DNA of 64,000 nt from the NCBI GenBank assembly GCA_963806735.1, contig CAWEBE010000018.1, positions 62,001-126,000 on the forward strand. The letters are read 5' to 3'. Source of the DNA: CADEFX01 sp963806735. Its GTDB lineage: Bacteria; Pseudomonadota; Alphaproteobacteria; Rhizobiales; Hyphomicrobiaceae. The notes beneath the pieces are model-generated. The model ran no database searches, was not told the DNA's origin, and saw only the letters and a list, made by a program, of their open reading frames with translations. The position numbers and the translations under genes are program-made. Of this stretch, positions 1 to 8,553 are shown in pieces. Within the stretch, counting starts at the first letter, position 1, and each line of letters begins with the position of its first letter.

Positions 1-1721
1 GGCGATCCGTAGATCGCATGAAAGAAGGCCTCCGACATGTGGTCGCGTATGTCTCGGTAGGCGTTGAGCGATGTCTCGATGCACTCGGCAAGCTGCTCCT
101 GCGCCTGCCAAAAGACGTTGTCGTTCGCAACGGATTGGCGATTGTTCCGCGCATCGTCAATGGACCACCTCAGCGGACGCAGGAACGGATTGGCCTGAGA
201 TAGCACTTCATACTGCAGCCGGAGCGGGTGAAGCTTGCGCATCGATTCGGCCAAGCCTTCGTTCGCCCAACCCTGCACCCACGGCCGCACAAACGTGCGA
301 TAGAGGCCGAGATTGATCTCAGACACACGAGCAGCCGACGCGAATTTTCGATCGTCCTCCTCATCGTTGCCGCCCAACGAGCGGATGTCGTCGAGGGTTC
401 TGGCTTCAAAGCGCACGAGATATTCGCCGCTCACCAAGTCGGCAGATGGACCACCCAACTCCTTTGGTGTCATCACTGCCTCGTAGAGGCCTGGCGGCAG
501 CACGTCGATGAGATCAATGTTGCTTACGAATTCACCGTGCTCTTTCTTCGCCACCGATCCGGAAACGAAGATGCCGAGGTGCCCCACCAACTCATGGACC
601 GCATAGACGATGGTTTGGCCATGCGCTCGCATGTCGTCAACGCTCTCGTAGAGATCTAAAATCCAGTCCAAGGCCTGTTGCGGCGGAGTGATGTCGTCCG
701 CCTTCGAGCAGAAGACAACTATCGGTGAGCGAATATTGCGCAAATCCACTCTCGAACCATCTGATGCCGCAATCTCCGCTGTTGCGAGCTTGTTGCCGAC
801 AAAAAGCTCGTCGACGATGAACTGCATTTCTGCGGCGTTGAGGAGGACATGGCCGCCCCACCACTGTTCAAATTCGAGATAGCGCGGTGTCTCGGTATCG
901 ATTTTGGAATAGAGGTTGTATTGCTTCTTCCAGAGGGTGTTGGCTGGATTGAGATTTTCAAAATTGCTAACGAGCCACGCACCGTCGAACTTGCCGTTGC
1001 CGAGGTCACCCATCAGCGCAGCCAGCCAGCTGCCACCAAGCAGCCCACCGGTGTAGCGCATGGGGTTTTGCCCGCGGACGCCGGCCCAGTACGAGAGCGG
1101 CGAGCCGGCAACAATGATCGGACCGAAAAGCTCAGGCCTCATGGCGGCGAGTAGCATCACCGCCCAACCGGCCTGACAGTTTCCGATCACGGCGGGCTTG
1201 CCCTCTGCATGTGGATGAAGCGCGATCACGCGCTCCAGGAACGCAGCCTCTGCGTGCGCAATGTCCTCGATTGTTTGTGCGGGCTCGGGTTCGGGCAGAA
1301 ACCCAATGAAATAGCAAGGGTGGCCCGCTCTTAACGCAACGCCAATCTCACTGTCTGCTTTGAACCCGCCTATGCCCGGCCCGTGGCCAGCCCTGGGGTC
1401 AATGATTACGAACGGCCGTTTGAAGGCATGGACCTCGATGCTTCGCGGCGGCACAATGCGAACTAATGCATAGTTCACCGGTCGCGGCAGTTTGCGTCCA
1501 TCGATCACAAGCTGGCAATCGAACTTCAGAACATGCGGTGCGGATTTCGCTGCGTGCTCCTGGTAGCGCGCGCCACGTTGCTGCATGACGTCCAGGAACA
1601 GGAGCCCGCGCTGGCTCGCATCGATCCAATAGGTCCATGCATCCCGCGAGATGTCTGCCAGCAATCCGCTGGGCATCGTCTTGGCATCCGGTAAATTCCA
1701 CATATCGTGCGTACTCGGCAT
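1..1721 (-). CDS. DUF3141 domain protein (PhaC-like alpha/beta hydrolase), 3' end cut by window
   Basis: Translating the minus strand from the ATG at 1721 gives an open frame that runs off the window edge, about 573 codons. It carries landmarks of the DUF3141 family: DPRAGHGPGIGG near residue 95, a PhaC-like nucleophile elbow GNCQAGW with the candidate nucleophilic Cys at about residue 181, SPLSYWAGVRG, and ITPPQQALDWILDLY further on. An in-frame stop lies eight codons upstream of this ATG, which fixes the start. Family members are cytoplasmic hydrolase-like proteins related to polyhydroxyalkanoate synthases, and their reaction is not established. The CoA-transferase genes lie about 250 bases upstream on the same strand, which fits acetoacetyl-CoA/PHA metabolism, but that link is inference. 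The C-terminus lies outside the window. Confidence 0.85.
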   Translation of the reverse strand, partial: MPSTHDMWNLPDAKTMPSGLLADISRDAWTYWIDASQRGLLFLDVMQQRGARYQEHAAKSAPHVLKFDCQLVIDGRKLPRPVNYALVRIVPPRSIEVHAFKRPFVIIDPRAGHGPGIGGFKADSEIGVALRAGHPCYFIGFLPEPEPAQTIEDIAHAEAAFLERVIALHPHAEGKPAVIGNCQAGWAVMLLAAMRPELFGPIIVAGSPLSYWAGVRGQNPMRYTGGLLGGSWLAALMGDLGNGKFDGAWLVSNFENLNPANTLWKKQYNLYSKIDTETPRYLEFEQWWGGHVLLNAAEMQFIVDELFVGNKLATAEIAASDGSRVDLRNIRSPIVVFCSKADDITPPQQALDWILDLYESVDDMRAHGQTIVYAVHELVGHLGIFVSGSVAKKEHGEFVSNIDLIDVLPPGLYEAVMTPKELGGPSADLVSGEYLVRFEARTLDDIRSLGGNDEEDDRKFASAARVSEINLGLYRTFVRPWVQGWANEGLAESMRKLHPLRLQYEVLSQANPFLRPLRWSIDDARNNRQSVANDNVFWQAQEQLAECIETSLNAYRDIRDHMSEAFFHAIYGS

Positions 1722-1967
1722 ACTTACTGAACGCTGGTTGAGTTGTTACGAATGAGCGCGTTGCGTGGCTCCAACGCTTTGCCGAACCGCAGACTGCGCG
1801 CCCAGCCGATCCACTCCAATAGGTACATCCCCCATATCGGAGGCTGAAAAACCCCAGTAAGAAGTTGAGCCTGTGATTTACGTGTTGACGCATCACTTGC
1901 GGCTGCGCTCGCTTGAACGCCCTGGCGTACGCGAGCAAGGTGAGGATCGACGATCCGGTGCGTAAAC

Positions 1968-1988
1968 TCTCACAGGGTCATTGTGAGA
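1968..1988. repeat. Inverted repeat TCTCACA-N7-TGTGAGA
   Basis: A perfect 7-base inverted repeat with a 7-base spacer overlaps the stop codon of the CoA-transferase beta gene. It has no following T-run, so it does not look like a simple terminator. The same half-site words (CTCACA, TGTGAG) recur near 5196-5220 and 5312-5327. It may be an operator or chance; the function is unknown. Confidence 0.4.
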
Positions 1989-2620
1989 ATATTGGATGCC
2001 ATTGCGAGAGTGGCCTCCGTCGCCTGGATGACTTCCGCTATAGAAACTCCCGGCGCCGTTTCGAGGAGAGTTGCCCGCCCCTGCGCAAACCCAATCACCG
2101 CCATCTCCGTCACGACGAGATCTACAGGCCGCGCCGAAGTGAGGGGAAGCGAGCATCTCTTGACGATCTTCGGCTTGCCTTTGGCAGTGTGCTGCATCGC
2201 CACGATCACACGCTTGGCTCCCGTGACGAGATCCATCGCGCCGCCCATGCCCGGCACCATCTTGCCCGGTATCATCCAGTTGGCGAGGTGTCCCTGCGCG
2301 TCGACCTGCAGACCGCCGAGAACGGTGACGTCGAGATGGCCGCCCCGGATCAGCCCAAAGGACATTGCACTGTCAAAGGTGCAAGCGCCGGGGAGTGCGC
2401 TCACCGGCTGTCCACCTGCATCAGTAAGTGTCGGATGCGCCATGCCCTCCTCGGGGATGGACCCTGTACCGATCAATCCATTCTCCGACTGGAAGAACAC
2501 ACGCACATTGTCTGGAAGATGGTTTGCCACCAGGGTTGGGATGCCGATACCGAGATTGACGAGCATCCCAGATCGCAGCTCGCGCGCTATGCGCTTGGCG
2601 ATGATGGTTTGGTCCTCCAT
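1970..2620 (-). CDS. scoB: 3-oxoacid CoA-transferase, beta subunit
   Basis: This 216-residue protein matches the B subunit of the type I CoA-transferases (AtoA/ScoB/PcaJ). The catalytic glutamate sits in the SENGLIG motif (Glu46), and the GMGGAMDLVTGAKRV and GxPKIV segments are typical. With the alpha subunit just upstream it should transfer CoA between succinyl-CoA or an acyl-CoA and a 3-oxoacid such as acetoacetate or 3-oxoadipate, in the cytoplasm. The length is normal. It starts 7 bases after the alpha subunit stop, so the two are one transcription unit. No other beta-ketoadipate genes are nearby, so acetoacetate use is a little more likely than the aromatic pathway, but sequence alone does not settle substrate. 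Other possible symbols are atoA or pcaJ. Confidence 0.9.
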   Translation of the reverse strand: MEDQTIIAKRIARELRSGMLVNLGIGIPTLVANHLPDNVRVFFQSENGLIGTGSIPEEGMAHPTLTDAGGQPVSALPGACTFDSAMSFGLIRGGHLDVTVLGGLQVDAQGHLANWMIPGKMVPGMGGAMDLVTGAKRVIVAMQHTAKGKPKIVKRCSLPLTSARPVDLVVTEMAVIGFAQGRATLLETAPGVSIAEVIQATEATLAMASNILTMTL

Positions 2621-2627
2621 CGGTCTC

Positions 2628-3275
2628 TCACCTGTTGGCGACTAGATAGTCAACTAGCGTGGCTGGAGTGACTACGTGATCAGGAGCGATCACGCCTACC
2701 GGCACGATGTGGTCGGCAGTTGCGATCACGGTGTCTGCCGCCATGGCGATCACCGGATTGAAGTTGCGCGCGGTAAGGGCGTAGGAAAGGTTGCCGGTGT
2801 AGTCGGCTAGGAACGCGTGCACAAGCGCGAAGTCGGCCCGCAATGCGGTCTCAAGGAGATAGCTTTTTCCGTCCACCTCGATCTTACGCTTCCCCTCCTC
2901 GACAACGGTACCAACGCCTGTTGGCGTTAAAATACCACCGAGCCCAAAGCCACCGGCCCTAATGCGTTCAATGAGCGTTCCCTGCGGCACAAGAACGACG
3001 GCGATAGTCCCAGCGATCATCCGCCGCTGCGTATCCGGATTAAGACCGATGTGGCTGACAATCGCTTTGCCGACAAGACCTTCACCGACAAGCTTGCCGA
3101 TGCCTCGGTTGGGCACGGATGTATCGTTGGCGATAACCACAAGATCCCGCTTGCCCTGGCGCACGAGTTCGTCGACGAGGCGCTCGGGAGTACCTACTCC
3201 CATGAAGCCACCGATCATGACGCTCGCGCCAGCCGGAATCATTGCGGCTGCATGTTCAACGGTAATGGTCTTCAT
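2628..3275 (-). CDS. scoA: 3-oxoacid CoA-transferase, alpha subunit
   Basis: The protein matches the A subunit of type I CoA-transferases (AtoD/ScoA/PcaI), with the glycine-rich IGGFMGVGTP segment near the N-terminus, VLVPQGTLIERIRAGG, and TPTGVGTVVEEGK, then a C-terminal ARNFNPVIAMAA segment. I place the start at the ATG at 3275 (MKTITVEH, 215 aa), where E. coli AtoD aligns. The same frame extends to an ATG at 3320, adding 15 poorly conserved residues. A GGAGG lies between the two ATGs but about 25 bases from the downstream one, so the start is not certain. It pairs with the beta subunit gene immediately downstream; the two subunits form the active enzyme. Confidence 0.88.
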   Translation of the reverse strand: MKTITVEHAAAMIPAGASVMIGGFMGVGTPERLVDELVRQGKRDLVVIANDTSVPNRGIGKLVGEGLVGKAIVSHIGLNPDTQRRMIAGTIAVVLVPQGTLIERIRAGGFGLGGILTPTGVGTVVEEGKRKIEVDGKSYLLETALRADFALVHAFLADYTGNLSYALTARNFNPVIAMAADTVIATADHIVPVGVIAPDHVVTPATLVDYLVANR

Positions 3276-3299
3276 TTTTTCGACAAACCGCTTTTCCGA

Positions 3300-3466
3300 A
3301 CCTCCAGTTTCATGACGCAACGGCGCTTGCAGATGAGCACTGGTGCTGTGCTAGCTTGGCTGCCAATGTTGAGATCGCACCTTTCGCTCTTGGCTAACTC
3401 CAAGATGCCATCGGCGCTATTTTCTCTGAAATGTACTGTTGCACGCTCAGCATCCAACTGACCCAT
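3300..3466 (-). pseudogene. Possible universal stress protein (UspA) remnant
   Basis: Upstream of scoA the minus strand can be read as a short peptide containing ADGILELAKSERCDL followed soon by STAPVLICKR. These resemble the two ends of the C-terminal half of UspA proteins (AxxILxxAxxxxCDLIVxG, then SxAPVLIVK), but the glycine-rich ATP-binding segment between them is missing. This looks like an internally deleted remnant and not a working gene. The match is short, so the call is weak. Confidence 0.3.
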
Positions 3467-3652
3467 CGGGGTAAACCCGGAAAATTGATTGGGTTAGGTC
3501 CAACATGGTCACCCGCCGCTAGAAGAAGGCGACTGGCGCCTGATCATCGGCGGCGCGTCACATCTTTGTGCAGCCCAAAAAGGCGGAAGTGGCTTTCGTC
3601 GATACAAATGCGCGCTCTCCGATGCGCGCATGGCGTGTTGTCTCGGTTTGCG

Positions 3653-4426
3653 TCAGCCGACGTAGGAGCCGCCGTTGCAATCGAGGATCGCGCCCGATAC
3701 GTAGGATGCGGCTGGTGTCAGCAGCATCATGATCATCCAGGCAATCTCTTCCGGCGTGCCCATGCGCCCACGCGGCAAGAGCGTCGGATCGACGGTCGAG
3801 CCGGCCGTCATCGGCGTGCGGATTGGACCCGGCGCCACGCCGTTGATGAGTACGCCACGCCCAACCCCCTGACGCGACAGCCAGCGCACGACGACGTGCA
3901 CGGCCCCTTTCGAAGCCGCGTAGTCGATCGGCGTCGAGAGCGAGGTGCCGCCCGTGCGGCCTGCCACCGAGCCGATCATCACGATGGCGCCGCCGCCACG
4001 CGCGCCCATGTGCTCGATGAGAGCAAGGCCAAGCTCGATCGGCACTCGGACATTGACGTCCAAGGTTTGGTGGAAGCGCTCGCGCGGCGAAGGTGCTTTG
4101 TGCAGAGGCGCACGCCCGAGAATCCCAGCGCAATGCGCAAGACCATCGATCGGCCCCTTGGCAATCAGGCGGTCGGCAAACCCGTCCTCGGTAAGGTCGC
4201 CTTCGAGGCAATCGACAACCGCGCCCATCGCCTCGAGCTCTGCGCGGACGCCCACAAGTGGCGCACGGTCGTTGAGCAGCAGCGTGGCGCCCAGCTCCGC
4301 CGCGGCCTGGGCCGCCGCGCGACCGATCCCACTTGCGGCTCCCGTCACGGCGATGCGCCGGCCGGCGAGACTGAGGGCCTTGGGCAGTGGCAGCGTGCGA
4401 GTGGTTGCGGAGACGGGGTCGGACAT
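3653..4426 (-). CDS. SDR family NAD(P)-dependent oxidoreductase
   Basis: A 257-residue classical short-chain dehydrogenase/reductase. The Rossmann motif TGAASGIG is at residues 28-35, the active-site tetrad is visible as Asn125, Ser153 (IGSVAG), Tyr169 and Lys173 (YAASK), and the C-terminal LDCNGGSYV ending is normal for the family. It should oxidise or reduce an alcohol/ketone with NAD(P)(H) in the cytoplasm; the substrate cannot be told from the sequence. It stands alone: the neighbours are the CoA-transferase operon and a secreted glycine-rich protein, with gaps on both sides. Confidence 0.88.
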   Translation of the reverse strand: MSDPVSATTRTLPLPKALSLAGRRIAVTGAASGIGRAAAQAAAELGATLLLNDRAPLVGVRAELEAMGAVVDCLEGDLTEDGFADRLIAKGPIDGLAHCAGILGRAPLHKAPSPRERFHQTLDVNVRVPIELGLALIEHMGARGGGAIVMIGSVAGRTGGTSLSTPIDYAASKGAVHVVVRWLSRQGVGRGVLINGVAPGPIRTPMTAGSTVDPTLLPRGRMGTPEEIAWMIMMLLTPAASYVSGAILDCNGGSYVG

Positions 4427-4636
4427 TCATGTCACTCCGGTTGCGGCAGATTGTCGTGTCGAGGTTACCGCCATGAGCCGGGCGACAGCAACAGACCACG
4501 ACCGGATCTGAGGCTTGCAGACCGGCGAGAACCGACAACGCTGCGAACAATTCTTCGCATCGAGGTAGATGCTTCCACAAAAATTGATCGCCGCCCTAAA
4601 GGCAATATCATTGCCGCAACTCGCACTCATGACGGA

Positions 4637-5049
4637 TTAATGTCCGGGACAAATCCACTCATGGTAACGCCGGCTATACCAGCAGCCTGCACCATAATCT
4701 CCGAGATAGCCGTAGAATGGACCCGCTCCGAAACGTCCATGGTGAAAACCATGGCCGCCGTGAGAATTGCCTCCGAAATGACCACCACCAAAACGCCCGC
4801 CGCCAACGGTGTAACCACCACCACCCGCGAAATGACCACCGCCGCCACCACCAAAATGACCGCCACCGCCACCTAAGTGACCGCCGCCTCCGTGGCCTCC
4901 CCCACCGCCGCCGCCACGCACGTAAATGAGAGCGGCGTTGCCATTTGATGCAGAGGGCTAAGAGGGCTGAACGCGGAAGCTGCCGTAACGCTGGACAATC
5001 CCAAGGCCGCAGCGATCGCCAAGCCCGATAGAGCGAAGTCGCGCAACAT
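4637..5049 (-). pseudogene. Glycine/histidine-rich secreted protein, split by a frameshift
   Basis: An ATG at 5049, with AAGGAG seven bases upstream, opens a typical signal peptide (MLRDFALSGLAIAAALGLSS, then an AASA cleavage region), but this frame stops after 58 codons. The glycine-rich body with many GGGGGH-type repeats, ending in HEWICPGH, lies in another frame and has only a GTG start at 4921 with no signal. A single-base shift between about 4930 and 4960 would join them as ...AFSPL-xx-ASNGNAALIYVRGGGG, which looks like one protein of about 137 residues exported to the periplasm or surface. It is either a recent frameshift mutation or an assembly indel. The function of such Gly-rich proteins is unknown. 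Confidence 0.6.
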
Positions 5050-5412
5050 CACAAGTCTCCTTGCAGGGTTCAGTTTGTTTCAGCTTGTCTGTGCGAGATT
5101 TTCATCAGCCTGGGAGATGTCTCGACAGGCGTTGAAATAAGGTCGCCATAGCCGATCTCGGTGCCGCATTACCGCGCACCTATGCGTCCAAATAGCTCAC
5201 ACATTTCATAAAAGCGTGAGAAACGAGCTAGAGTTTTTAGAACCAGTCATCATCACAGATCTTTGAAAAACAGCTGCGTATCGATAAATCCATCCATTAC
5301 AGAAAAGTAAGCTCACATCGGTGTGAGAAACACTAGCGATGAATACGCGGCCGTCTCATGTCTGCTTGGGTTTGGACAAAGTGTCCGGGAAACTCAGCAC
5401 AGGAGATTGATC
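5050..5412. promoter_or_regulatory. Divergent intergenic region with two AGCTCACA...GTGAGAAAC modules
   Basis: This gene-free 363-base stretch separates the glycine-rich protein (minus) from the 49-aa secreted peptide (plus). It contains the same word pair twice. AGCTCACA at 5194-5201 is followed by GTGAGAAAC at 5216-5224, and AGCTCACA at 5310-5317 by GTGAGAAAC at 5323-5331. In the second copy the arms form a perfect CTCACA-TCGG-TGTGAG palindrome (5312-5327). Two dyad copies about 107 bases apart between divergent genes suggest operators for a dimeric regulator. The regulator is unknown. Confidence 0.45.
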
Positions 5413-5562
5413 ATGAGCTTCAGAGTTCTCATAGCCTCTGCACTTGTTGCTTTGAGCCTCGTGGCCGGAGGCGCGAGTGCGTATGCCAATAGCAACACCG
5501 GTGAGTACGACAGCTATCCGCCTTGGGCTCAGCACACGTTCGAGCCGGATGGCGGAAACTGA
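5413..5562 (+). CDS. Small secreted peptide, unknown function
   Basis: The ATG at 5413 has AGGAG eight bases upstream and encodes 49 residues. The first 24 or so form a clear signal peptide (MSFRVLIASALVALSLVAGG, then an ASAYA cleavage site), leaving a mature peptide of about 25 residues rich in Tyr, Pro, Asp and Gly. The frame is open further upstream to 5323, but that part lacks a ribosome site. I do not recognise the family; similar tiny exported peptides are common and mostly uncharacterised in Hyphomicrobiales. It follows the palindromic modules at 5194-5331, so it may be controlled through them. Confidence 0.6.
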   Translation: MSFRVLIASALVALSLVAGGASAYANSNTGEYDSYPPWAQHTFEPDGGN

Positions 5563-5736
5563 GCGCACAATGGGCAGTGGTGGGGCCAGAGCCCCATCAC
5601 GCTCTTTCCTCTGCACATCAACACCAGTGCGAACTCCGGGCTATCGGTCGCCTCCACGAATCGTTACAACGCCAGACCCGAGACGTGATCGGCTTCGCGA
5701 TCATGGGCAGAGCGTTCGTTGCGTGGAGAAGCTTGA

Positions 5737-6591
5737 GTGGCTGACTGGATCGAGACCTGCCGCGGCGTCGTCAATGCCTGGGAATGTGACGTCGTCGAGC
5801 ATTTCACCATAGCCTACTATTTCGATCGGTTTGCCGATGCGACCAGAAACTTCCTGGATCTGATCGGCGAAGGCAAAAGCCTGGGCGCAGCGGTGAACAC
5901 CGGCCCATCGCGCCTGCATGTGACCTTTCAGCACGAGCTGCGCGCCGGCGCCCAGTTTCACATTCTGAGCGGCATCATGGGCTTGCGAGATGGAATGCTG
6001 CAGCTCGGCCACCAGATCGTGGACTCGACCAACGGCAAAACCCTAACCTGGCTCGCGGAGACGCTGGCATTGCCGCCAACGCTGCCCACCACGACACAGC
6101 AAAAGCTCGAGGCCCTTGCGCTGGCATGGCCAGGACCCAAGGTGCCGGAACGCGCTGCTGGCAAGCCCACGCCGGGCCTGCCCACCGTGCGCGATCGGGT
6201 CAAGCCCTGGGAGATCGGCGAGAGTGGCGCGCTGTCGTTGCCTGGGTACGTCCATCGCTTCTCAGCCGCGGCCATGCAAACACTCGCCGCGATCGGCATG
6301 ACGGGCGCCTACATGCAGGAGCAGCGGCGCGGCTTCTCCACCTTCGAGCTCGATTTGCATCTCGTATCCGCGGCGAAGGTCGGAGACATTGCTGACGTCA
6401 CCACGGTCTTCACGCACCTCGGCAACTCGTCCGTCCGTTTCCTCCACACCATGATCTGCAAGCAGAGCGGGCGCCAGCTGGCATCCATGGGCCAATCTGG
6501 TGTGCATCTCGACTTGGATGCGCGGCGCTCCACCGCGCTGCCCAGTGAACTGCGGGTCCTGGCCAGCAAGCTGCTGTTGCCGCAAACTTAG
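5737..6591 (+). CDS. Acyl-CoA thioesterase family protein with two hotdog domains
   Basis: The GTG at 5737, preceded by GGAG at the right distance, opens a 284-residue protein. Each half resembles a 4-hydroxybenzoyl-CoA-thioesterase-like hotdog fold. The first has WECDVVEHFTIAYYFDRFADA with the Asp/Glu-His pattern of YbgC/4HBT enzymes, and the second runs from about residue 170 (YVHRFSAAAMQTLAAIGMTG). A Pro-rich linker separates them. It probably hydrolyses a cytoplasmic acyl-CoA thioester; the substrate is unknown. There is no signal peptide. The next gene is convergent, so it is likely monocistronic. Confidence 0.7.
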   Translation: MADWIETCRGVVNAWECDVVEHFTIAYYFDRFADATRNFLDLIGEGKSLGAAVNTGPSRLHVTFQHELRAGAQFHILSGIMGLRDGMLQLGHQIVDSTNGKTLTWLAETLALPPTLPTTTQQKLEALALAWPGPKVPERAAGKPTPGLPTVRDRVKPWEIGESGALSLPGYVHRFSAAAMQTLAAIGMTGAYMQEQRRGFSTFELDLHLVSAAKVGDIADVTTVFTHLGNSSVRFLHTMICKQSGRQLASMGQSGVHLDLDARRSTALPSELRVLASKLLLPQT

Positions 6592-6667
6592 ACGTCCGCG
6601 GTACTACCCAGTCCTCGCCCGCCTTCAGCAAGAATCGTCGGTGCTGGCAGCGACGGCTTGGCGTCAT

Positions 6668-8374
6668 CTACACCGGCACACCCGCTCGCTCCGCCACCTC
6701 GAGTACGGTGTGTGCCGTGTGAGGCCGCCCGTACTCGTCGCGGGCGCGCGCTGTCACGCGATACGTGCCGGGCCTAAGGCCGCTCGGCACCGGCGCCTTC
6801 CAGATATGCGTGGACTCCACAGCCTGTACCCAGCTCTTACAGGCCGGTGCATGCTCGACGAACAGCCGCACCATCAACGGATCCGGTGCCGCCACGCGCT
6901 GCATCGCCACCACACCCAGATCACGGCCAGCCACTTCGCAGCTCACCGTAGTCTTTGGTCCGCCATCGAAAACATTGACCACGATCTCGCACTGAGCGAG
7001 AGCATCCACCGCGATGGTCGATCCGGGCGGCGCCACGGACCCGCGCTGCCGGCTCGATGCCGGCCCATTGATTACGATCCGCATCTGCCCGCTGGCCTTC
7101 TCGGCGGCTGGCACCAAGCGTGTCGAATAACGGTTGCCGTCGACGCTGAGCACATGGAACCCGTTCGGGGTCCCATCCACGCTATCCGCCATCGGCACAC
7201 CGCGGCGATCCTTGGGACCGCTCCACCAGCTTCCCGATGCTGCCGTCAGGATGTGGTGATGATGCAGGCCCGGTCCGCCGAAGCCTCTGTCGGCGCCCAG
7301 ATAGTGATGCTCCGTCGTGTGCATGTGCCCAGCGAAGCTGACCGTGTGCGGCCGGCCGGAGAGAAGCGCCATCAGCGCACCGCAGTCGGCCGTCGTATGC
7401 GCTGGGTCGACTGGCACCTGACTGCTGACGAGTGGAATGTGCATCGAGACAACGACGAGCGCATCCGGCGCGACGCGATCGAGCACATTGCTGACGAAGC
7501 GAAGCTGATCGCTGCCGATGCTGCCGCGATACTGACCGCTCTGCGCGGAGCCCGGATTCCGACCCATGTAGTACACGTTGTCGAGCACGATGAACGTCGC
7601 GCCGCCGTGCTGGAACGCATAGTGGCGCGGCCCGAACACCCGCTTCCACGTCTCGCGCGAGGTGAGATCGTTGCGCGCCTCGAAATTGATGTCGTGATTG
7701 CCGGCACAATGATGCCAGGGCATTTGCGTCGTCTCGAGGATCCGCAGGTAGCGATCATACAGCGACAGGTCATCGAACATGACGTCGCCGTGATGGATCC
7801 CGAACGCACAGTCAGCGGTGATGGCGCCGGCAATGATGTCGTCGCGAAAGTACTGCAGCTCGGCGGCATCCTGCGGCTGCGAATCGGTCAGCAGCAGGAC
7901 TTCAAAGCGCGCGCTCTCCTGTGCCCGTCTGAGCGGAAAATCGATCGACTCCGGCAGCGGGCCGGTCGGCAGCACGCCCGGATAGCGCGCATCGATCTCC
8001 GCAGGACTGCCGAGCGGCTGGTGCAGGCAGGAGAAGCGCGGAACCCCGCCCGGTCCGCCGGGCGTTGTCCAGTTGGATGGCTTGATGACGAACAGATGAT
8101 CGCCGCTCGCGACGGGCAGGCTCCACCGGCCTTCGCTGTCGGTGCGGATCACGTCCCGCCCGTTGGAAACCATCACATCGGCGATGCCAGGATCACCAGG
8201 CCTTCGACACCCGCTCCCGTTGCGATCCTCGAACACGACACCGCTCGCATGCGCCGCGCCCAGGTCCCTGCCAGCAGTTCCATGCGACGAGAGCGCCAGG
8301 ACGGAGGCTCCAACGCCCAGCATCATGTCCCGCCGCGATTGCCCCCGACCGGGGCTTTCCCGCAATGGCCTCAC
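6668..8374 (-). CDS. Tat-exported calcineurin-like metallophosphoesterase
   Basis: This 568-residue protein starts with a twin-arginine signal (SRRDMMLG, Arg14-Arg15) and should fold with metals before export to the periplasm. Residues about 44-100 look like an SdrD B-like/carboxypeptidase-regulatory beta domain (VVFEDRNGSG). The phosphoesterase domain follows, with TDSQ (163-166), GDVMFDD (196-202), GNHD (225-228), SMH (310-312) and GHMH (349-352). The first metal motif is D-x-Q where D-x-H is classical, a variation seen in secreted subfamilies. The C-terminal 150 residues form a further beta-rich region. It probably hydrolyses a phosphodiester or phosphomonoester; the substrate is unknown. 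Confidence 0.82.
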   Translation of the reverse strand: MRPLRESPGRGQSRRDMMLGVGASVLALSSHGTAGRDLGAAHASGVVFEDRNGSGCRRPGDPGIADVMVSNGRDVIRTDSEGRWSLPVASGDHLFVIKPSNWTTPGGPGGVPRFSCLHQPLGSPAEIDARYPGVLPTGPLPESIDFPLRRAQESARFEVLLLTDSQPQDAAELQYFRDDIIAGAITADCAFGIHHGDVMFDDLSLYDRYLRILETTQMPWHHCAGNHDINFEARNDLTSRETWKRVFGPRHYAFQHGGATFIVLDNVYYMGRNPGSAQSGQYRGSIGSDQLRFVSNVLDRVAPDALVVVSMHIPLVSSQVPVDPAHTTADCGALMALLSGRPHTVSFAGHMHTTEHHYLGADRGFGGPGLHHHHILTAASGSWWSGPKDRRGVPMADSVDGTPNGFHVLSVDGNRYSTRLVPAAEKASGQMRIVINGPASSRQRGSVAPPGSTIAVDALAQCEIVVNVFDGGPKTTVSCEVAGRDLGVVAMQRVAAPDPLMVRLFVEHAPACKSWVQAVESTHIWKAPVPSGLRPGTYRVTARARDEYGRPHTAHTVLEVAERAGVPV

Positions 8375-8553
8375 GATGGCGCCGTCCGCGTTGCTCCGAT
8401 GAACCGAATCGCCGCGAGTTTAGGTTTCGGCTGTGAAGGTCCGCCGACGATGGCATGTCGGTTCAGTGACAGATGACCGAAAGCCGTAGCGACAACAGAC
8501 ACCCGAGGCGTGCCCCCGCGAGGGCTGGCGCCCAACAGGTCAAGGAAGCCGCC

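Noticed and set aside
3431..4876. 481-codon open frame on the plus strand
   Set aside because: It runs antisense to the SDR gene and the glycine-rich gene, and its product is Arg/His/Ala-rich with no family features; it is a high-GC shadow frame.
5563..5690. In-frame continuation after the stop of the 49-residue secreted peptide
   Set aside because: About 41 codons stay open after the TGA, but there is no sign of readthrough, selenocysteine context or family similarity, so it is treated as non-coding.
6500..8476. 658-codon open frame on the plus strand
   Set aside because: It lies opposite the metallophosphoesterase, which has clear metal motifs; the plus-strand product is Arg/His-rich low-complexity sequence.
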